20,488 nt of DNA from Acidobacteriaceae bacterium (lineage in GTDB: Bacteria; Acidobacteriota; Terriglobia; Terriglobales; Acidobacteriaceae): positions 9,833 to 30,320 of the forward strand of contig PKXI01000386.1 of the NCBI GenBank assembly GCA_003133425.1. Direction: 5' to 3'. The notes beneath the pieces are model-generated. The model saw only the letters and a list, made by a program, of their open reading frames with translations. It ran no database searches and had not been told where the DNA came from. The translations under genes were made by a program, and so were the position numbers. Shown here one piece after another: positions 16,238 to 20,488 of the stretch. Position 1 is the stretch's first letter; each line of letters opens with the position of its first letter.

Positions 16238-18007
16238 CTAGGCTTTCTCACCCGCCGCTTCCTTGCCGGCGATGTATCCCTGACAAGTACACCGTGCCAA
16301 GCCGTGCTCGCTGAAGCCGCCAGCACACTCGCCTCCGGCGTACAGTCCGGGAATCATTTCCCCATGCAGATCGACCACCTGGCACTTGCCGTTGATGCGC
16401 ACCCCGGCGCGGGTGTCGTGAATCACCGGAGTTGCCCAGGCAGCATAGAAGGGTGCGGTCTGAATTTTGTATTTGGGTTTCGGTTTGTCAAAATCCGCGT
16501 CTGTGCCGGCATCGACAAACGAGTTGTAGCGGGCGACGGTGTCCAGCAGAGCCGCGGCGGGCAGCGGTTTCGCCTGGTACTTCATCGTGACCTTGCCGGC
16601 CAGTTCCTCGAGCGTATTGCCTTCGAAGAAGAATCCGTTAGCGGTATCCACGTCGGGCGGCCTCGAGTTCCAGTTTTCGCGCTTCACGGCATCGGCATCG
16701 AAGATCGCCCAAATCGGCCCGCCGCCGTTGACGGGCTCGCCGGTTCCCGCCATCGCGGCATCGAGGAAAGCCGTAGAACGAGCCTCCATCTTGACGTTGA
16801 GGAGGTTGCGATAACCGCCCTGCTCGTATGGTTGAACCATGCCGCTTCGATTGGAGCTGAACCCTTCGGCGGTTTCGTCGTAGAAGCGCAGGCCGGCCTG
16901 GTTGACCAGGATCACGTTCTGCCAATCGGATACGGTAAGACCGGAAGCACCGGCCTCCTTGAAATAGGCGCTTCCAGGCAGCCACTTCAGGGCGCGATAC
17001 CCGTACCGGCAGCCGACCGACCCCGGCTTGGTGATATTGATACCGAATTCGCCAATCTGGTTGTAGGCTCCCCACAAGGATGCCCCAACAGCCATGGCGG
17101 CCATTTCGCCGCTGGCGTCCTGGAAGGAATGCGGCTCGCCGGCCACGCCGCAATACTCTTCAGTCAAACGAGGATCGAAAATCCGACGGAAGTTCACATT
17201 TCCGGTCGAACCGCCGGTAGCCAGAATCACAGCCTTGCGGGCGCGGAAATTCAGCTTTTTCCCTTTGTTGTTCGCCACCACGCCGAGCACCCGGCCGGAA
17301 GTCTGGCTCTCCCGGATGAGGCTGTCCATGTGGTGGTCAAGCAGGATCGGGATATTGGCCCTTTTGGCGGCGGCCTCGAGCGGACGCATGAGGCCGACAC
17401 CGTGCGATCGCGTCTTCTTGAGTGACCCCTCAAAGGGCACACCCGCTTCGGGACGCACAAAGTCGAGCGGCGCGCAGTGCATTTCGCGAAGGACTGAGTT
17501 GCCAATCGACGTGCCTCCGACGTTGTCGGGCCCTTTGTCCACGAAAGTCACGCCCTGGGCCAACAGCCATTCAAACGTGGCAGGAGCATTGTCGGCAAAA
17601 GCGCGGATGATTTCGCGGTCATTGTAACGATATTCGGGGAAGCCATTGGGTTCGATCACGGACCAGTCCACCAGGTCTTTGAATAGAAGGTCGGGCGAAT
17701 CCGCAATGCCGAACTTCTTCTGCACGCTGGTTCCGCCGCCCAACGCCACGTTGCCAGCGCTGACAATGGCATGTCCGCCGACGTCGCGGGTCGCTTCCAG
17801 CAGCAGCACTGAAGCCCCGGCCTGCTGCGCGCGAAGCGCAGCAGGCAAACCCATCGCCCCCGCTCCCACAACGACCACGTCCACCTCCCGGTCCCACTTC
17901 ACGCGAACCGGAACAGCTGAAGCCGCTTGCGGAACCAAGCTGCCGGCGGCAACACCGGCGCCTGTAATCGCTGCCTTTTTAAAGAACTCTCGACGCGAAG
18001 TTTTCAT
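16238..18007 (-). CDS. Tat-exported FAD-dependent oxidoreductase (fumarate reductase/ketosteroid dehydrogenase-like)
   Basis: This encodes 589 aa, with GAGGGAA just before the ATG. The N-terminus has a twin-arginine signal (SRREFFKKAAITGAGVAAGS), so the folded flavoprotein is exported to the periplasm. A Rossmann FAD-binding site follows at residues 43-70 (GAGAMG at 48-53, then the acidic residue of LLLE). The C-terminal FAD segment is recognisable in GVRINGKCQVVDLHGEMIPG and LYAGGECAGG. The overall layout fits the FAD_binding_2 family, which includes fumarate and urocanate reductases and 3-ketosteroid 1-dehydrogenases. The usual terminal motif (NRLGGNAL) is replaced by GLARCTCQGYIAGKEAA, so the substrate is unclear. 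No cytochrome domain or cytochrome gene is adjacent, and the electron donor or acceptor is unknown. Its neighbours give no pathway clue. Confidence 0.85.
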   Translation of the reverse strand: MKTSRREFFKKAAITGAGVAAGSLVPQAASAVPVRVKWDREVDVVVVGAGAMGLPAALRAQQAGASVLLLEATRDVGGHAIVSAGNVALGGGTSVQKKFGIADSPDLLFKDLVDWSVIEPNGFPEYRYNDREIIRAFADNAPATFEWLLAQGVTFVDKGPDNVGGTSIGNSVLREMHCAPLDFVRPEAGVPFEGSLKKTRSHGVGLMRPLEAAAKRANIPILLDHHMDSLIRESQTSGRVLGVVANNKGKKLNFRARKAVILATGGSTGNVNFRRIFDPRLTEEYCGVAGEPHSFQDASGEMAAMAVGASLWGAYNQIGEFGINITKPGSVGCRYGYRALKWLPGSAYFKEAGASGLTVSDWQNVILVNQAGLRFYDETAEGFSSNRSGMVQPYEQGGYRNLLNVKMEARSTAFLDAAMAGTGEPVNGGGPIWAIFDADAVKRENWNSRPPDVDTANGFFFEGNTLEELAGKVTMKYQAKPLPAAALLDTVARYNSFVDAGTDADFDKPKPKYKIQTAPFYAAWATPVIHDTRAGVRINGKCQVVDLHGEMIPGLYAGGECAGGFSEHGLARCTCQGYIAGKEAAGEKA

Positions 18008-18099
18008 TGTTTCCCTCGCTCAGCATATTCTCTCGCCAGCCGCACCGCACGAACCGAATCCGTTGTTCGACCATCGAGAACCGCGGTGCTCCCGCGCAA

Positions 18100-18639
18100 T
18101 TAAACCGGAATTTGAACACTGCCTCTCGGCTCCCGAGCAATATACCAGAGTTGCCTCCGCTCACAATCTTCTTTGCATTTGGTCCAGGGCTTCTCGCTGG
18201 CAACACGGCGATCAAAGAACAGCACATTCGCCTTCACCCCCTGCGCGTAGAAGATGCCCGTAGGCAGGCGCAACAGCGTGTGCACATCGCAATCATGCAG
18301 CAACCGCCGTCGAATCAGCTCGCCCGCTCCGCCTTCAAACAGCACGTTGTCCGGCACCACCACCGCAGCACGGCCATCGATCTTCAAAATCGAGCGCACG
18401 TGCTGCACAAAGTTAAGCTGCTTGTTGCTCGTCGTCGCCCAAAAGTCGTCGCGCACAATCGTCAGCGTCTCGCGCTGCTCGTCGCCGTCTTCGCCGATCA
18501 CAGTAATGCTCGACTTCTTGCCGAACGGAGGATTGGTCAGCACCATGAGCTGCTCAATGTAGTCCTGATACGACAGGCCGTCATCGCGCAGGATGTTGCA
18601 GTAGTTCCACAGCTTCTGGACGATGGCGTTCGAGGTCAT
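18100..18639 (-). pseudogene. hsdM: Internally deleted type I restriction-modification methylase subunit (HsdM)
   Basis: The start ATG at 18637-18639 overlaps the stop of the TPR gene (ATGA). The 179-aa frame begins MTSNAIVQKLWNYCNILRDD, then GLSYQDYIEQLM, the N-terminal end of HsdM. It then jumps in frame to VLTNPPFGKKSSITV, which carries the N6-adenine methylase motif IV (NPPF). Normal HsdM has roughly 200 or more residues between these points, including the N-terminal helical domain and the AdoMet-binding motif (DPACGTGGF); both are missing. The part after NPPF is good (VVVPDNVLFEGGAGELIRRR, LPTGIFYAQGVKANVLFFDR), but the C-terminus ends early and unlike HsdM (AREPRGSVQIPV). No hsdS or hsdR is in view. 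It cannot methylate DNA and is probably a pseudogene, though the frame is intact across the deletion. Confidence 0.85.
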
Positions 18640-19631
18640 TGCACTCTCTTCCCTTTGATCGGAACTCTCGTGAGGGCAGCCTTGCTCGGAATCGCGCGGC
18701 TGCCTTCCGCCAATTGCCGATCCATCAGCCAGAACACTGCATCTTTGTGCAGCGACCAGGCGAGGCCCACGCCATCCATGCACATCGTAGCTTCTTCCTC
18801 GCTGCCCAGCGAGTACATGTCAGGCAACTCCTGCGGAATCGCCCTCTTGCCGGTCATGTAAAGCTCCACAAGAGGGTTTGCCTGCCGCGCCGTTTTCAGC
18901 GTGACAGCGGCGCCGGCGGGGTCGCCGGCCAGAAAGCGCTCCAGCACGCGGCCCCATGCAAAGTTCGCTCCAGCGTCGTCCTTGTAACTCTTTAGCAGTT
19001 TGCCCGCACCTACCAAATCGTCCGCGCACAGATACGCGCCCAGCAGCGAATCGCGCACGCCCTGGTTGTCGTTGGGATTCAGTTCCAGCATCCTCTCGTA
19101 GACGCGGATTGCATCCAGATTCAGTCCCTGTGCGAAAAGCAGGCGGGCAAGCTGCTCCATGGCGCGCATATACGGACGCGTCTCCATCAGCATCCAGAAA
19201 TGCCCCGTGTTCTCGCGGATGAACTCCGCGCCCAGCGAGCGCTCCCCGGCGGCCACCGCTTGCTGCAGACCCGCGATCATCGCCTGCGTCGTGCGCGCAT
19301 CCAGATCGGTCATCACTACCAACGCGTCTACGCAGTCCGGGGCCAGCCGCAGGGCGCGTTTGGCCAGCTTGCGCGCCTGCGCCTCGGTTTCAGCTTCCAT
19401 GGCCTCGAAAGCTAGATCCTGCGCCTCTGCCTTCGCATCCGCCTCTTCATCGCTCAATCCGTCCGTTGCAGACGGACCGTGCAGCGAGGCCAGCAGAGCG
19501 TCCAGATCGTCCTGCGTAATCAGATCGCCGCCCGCCATCAGCTTTTCCATCTGGCGCATTGCCGCTGCAATTTCTGTATTTGGAGCAGACTTTTTCTTCG
19601 AAGGAGATTTTTTCGCTGCCTTCTTCGTCAT
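18636..19631 (-). CDS. ST7-like tetratricopeptide-repeat protein
   Basis: This encodes 331 aa, with GAGGA six bases before the ATG. The Lys-rich N-terminus (MTKKAAKKSPSKKKSA) and absence of a signal peptide point to a cytoplasmic protein. An acidic helical stretch precedes TPR-type helices from about residue 75 to 255. The best-conserved block is ENTGHFWMLMETRPYMRAME, followed by RVYERMLELNPNDNQGVRD, which is typical of a widespread bacterial TPR family related to the ST7 domain; LPDMYSLGSEEEA lies near the C-terminus. TPR proteins act as scaffolds or chaperone-like adaptors, and no enzymatic motif is visible. The gene lies 37 bp downstream of the toxin gene and overlaps the hsdM fragment by four bases, so it sits inside a possible operon. 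Specific role unknown. Confidence 0.85.
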   Translation of the reverse strand: MTKKAAKKSPSKKKSAPNTEIAAAMRQMEKLMAGGDLITQDDLDALLASLHGPSATDGLSDEEADAKAEAQDLAFEAMEAETEAQARKLAKRALRLAPDCVDALVVMTDLDARTTQAMIAGLQQAVAAGERSLGAEFIRENTGHFWMLMETRPYMRAMEQLARLLFAQGLNLDAIRVYERMLELNPNDNQGVRDSLLGAYLCADDLVGAGKLLKSYKDDAGANFAWGRVLERFLAGDPAGAAVTLKTARQANPLVELYMTGKRAIPQELPDMYSLGSEEEATMCMDGVGLAWSLHKDAVFWLMDRQLAEGSRAIPSKAALTRVPIKGKRVQ

Positions 19632-19668
19632 CGCTGTCCTCGCTTTCTTGTGGTACTGGGCATCTCAA

Positions 19669-20172
19669 TCAAAGAGCTGCCCGAATGTCGGCCAAAGTTA
19701 CCATGAGCGTCATCGGCTCAATCGGGCTCGTGTCGAAGCCAAGCGCAAGATAAAAGCTCTTCGCCTGCTCCGATATTGCGTGAACCACGATGCCGCGAAT
19801 TCCAATCGCATCGGCTGCCTGCGCCACGCGGCCTACGGCATCGCGAAACAGGGCACGGCCGATGCCTCGCCCATGCCAATCCAAATCCACGGCAAGGCGG
19901 GCCAATACTGCGACAGGGGTGGAGTTGGGCATGTTCCGCCTGAACCGGCCAGGAGCATTTTCGACCGCGATCATGCCGGAAGCCAACGCATAATAGCCGA
20001 TCACGCGACTACCGTCGCACACAACGTAAGTACGGGAAGCGCCGCTTACCTGATTAGCGTGCGCGCGGCGTTTAAGCCAATCGTCAAGCGAGACTTCCCC
20101 GGAGCAGAATGCCTGGAATTCATGGTGACTCGCCAGCGTCTCGGGCGGCGTCGCCCGGCTTACTTCTCCCAT
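19669..20172 (-). CDS. tacT: GNAT-family acetyltransferase toxin (TacT-like)
   Basis: This 167-aa protein is preceded by, and overlaps by 13 bases, a DUF1778 antitoxin gene. It has the GNAT fold: acetyl-CoA loop HGRGIG at residues 100-105 after LARLAVDLDW, and a late Tyr (Tyr141 in AKSFYLALGF) at the position used as general acid in GNATs. Length and the order antitoxin-toxin match TacAT/AtaRT modules, in which the toxin acetylates the amino group of aminoacyl-tRNAs and halts translation. The sequence shows the fold and the context; the tRNA target is inferred from the family. No disrupting mutation is visible, so it is probably functional. Confidence 0.9.
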   Translation of the reverse strand: MGEVSRATPPETLASHHEFQAFCSGEVSLDDWLKRRAHANQVSGASRTYVVCDGSRVIGYYALASGMIAVENAPGRFRRNMPNSTPVAVLARLAVDLDWHGRGIGRALFRDAVGRVAQAADAIGIRGIVVHAISEQAKSFYLALGFDTSPIEPMTLMVTLADIRAAL

Positions 20173-20447
20173 GGCGCGGCAGTCCTCAGGGCGCGGCGCA
20201 ACCGTGCATTGGGCCGTGGCGGCGTATCGAGGCGCGCCAGGAACTCGGCGTAGGCCTTGGCGTTGACGGCAAACACAGTGCGGTCCATCAGCGCATCCTC
20301 GGCGGCGTGACGGGCGGCATTCAGCACGAAATCCGTCCGATTCTTGCCCGTCGCCATCGCGGCCCGATCAATGAGCCCGCGGAGTTCGGGTTTGATACGA
20401 AGATTCAGCGTCTCGCGTCTGCTTTTTTCCTGCTGCGGCACGGCCAT
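20160..20447 (-). CDS. tacA: DUF1778 ribbon-helix-helix antitoxin (TacA-like)
   Basis: This encodes 95 aa from the ATG at 20445-20447, preceded by AGGAGAT. The frame extends upstream to 20480, but this start is the one with a ribosome-binding site. Residues about 9-50 (RRETLNLRIKPELRGLIDRA, AMATGKNRTDFVLNAARHAA) form the ribbon-helix-helix DNA-binding domain of DUF1778 proteins. The C-terminal tail (about 60-95), ending RLRRALRTAAPWEK, is the part that wraps around and neutralises the GNAT toxin in this family. It is expected to repress its own operon together with the toxin. It comes first in the pair and overlaps the toxin gene by 13 bases. Confidence 0.92.
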   Translation of the reverse strand: MAVPQQEKSRRETLNLRIKPELRGLIDRAAMATGKNRTDFVLNAARHAAEDALMDRTVFAVNAKAYAEFLARLDTPPRPNARLRRALRTAAPWEK

Positions 20448-20470
20448 CGGATCTCCTCGCACGAAGAGGC

Positions 20471-20479
20471 AGCATAGCA
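20471..20479 (-). promoter_or_regulatory. Extended -10 promoter of the tacA-tacT operon
   Basis: On the minus strand TGC-TATGCT at 20479-20471 matches the extended -10 pattern (TGn then TATnnT), 23 bases upstream of the tacA start codon. The -35 region runs off the window edge and cannot be judged. Because DUF1778 antitoxins repress their own promoters, an operator overlapping this box is expected, but I see no clear palindrome. Confidence 0.4.
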
Positions 20480-20488
20480 CACCGTAAT

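Noticed and set aside
16304..17425. 373-aa plus-strand open frame
   Set aside because: It is fully antisense to the FAD oxidoreductase, whose domains, Tat signal and ribosome-binding site are clear.
1..20488. CRISPR array, tRNA, rRNA or prophage genes
   Set aside because: I saw no regularly spaced repeats, no tRNA-like cloverleaf and no phage structural genes.

Overview
The window looks like a chromosomal segment of a soil-type Acidobacteriota (Terriglobia-like). This is inferred from gene families, not from a marker gene. The clues are an Oar-like TonB-dependent receptor with an N-terminal carboxypeptidase-regulatory domain and no SusD partner, a membrane regulator with two malectin domains, Tat-exported enzymes and a moderately high GC content. 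Almost every gene lies on the minus strand; the regulator at 14070-15701 is the clear exception.

Region 1 (1-1929, minus) is a pyrimidine/arginine operon: carA, a small secreted protein of unknown function joined to carA by an ATGA overlap, then the first 32 codons of carB running off the left edge. Region 2 (about 2149-2550) is the decayed end of an IS21-family element: a terminus with two direct repeats, the C-terminal part of istB, and a strong 17-bp hairpin.

Region 3 (2568-15701) is a carbohydrate-acquisition locus. In transcription order on the minus strand it has a degraded GH2 tail (13314-13508), the Oar-like TonB-dependent receptor, a perfect 18-bp hairpin, an intact GH2 enzyme with the N-x-K signature of beta-glucuronidases, a truncated paralogue of the next enzyme, and a large multidomain glycoside-hydrolase-like protein (1092 aa). 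Divergent from these is a membrane-anchored one-component regulator with an N-terminal putative DNA-binding domain and two extracytoplasmic malectin domains. My reading is that the receptor imports oligosaccharides, the enzymes trim uronic-acid-containing glycans, and the regulator senses the sugar. The two broken enzyme copies show repeated duplication and decay.

Region 4 (15702-18007) holds a gene-poor gap with a possible gene remnant, then a Tat-exported FAD-dependent oxidoreductase of the fumarate reductase/ketosteroid dehydrogenase type. Region 5 (18100-20488, minus) is a possible operon: a TacA-TacT type toxin-antitoxin pair (DUF1778 antitoxin and GNAT toxin), an ST7-like TPR protein 37 bp downstream, and a severely shortened type I restriction methylase subunit (HsdM) coupled by an ATGA overlap.

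I found no rRNA, tRNA, CRISPR array or prophage. The most unusual items are the malectin-sensor regulator facing a receptor/uronidase locus, the internally deleted HsdM carried behind a TacAT module, and the truncated GH paralogue that stops just before the likely catalytic residues.
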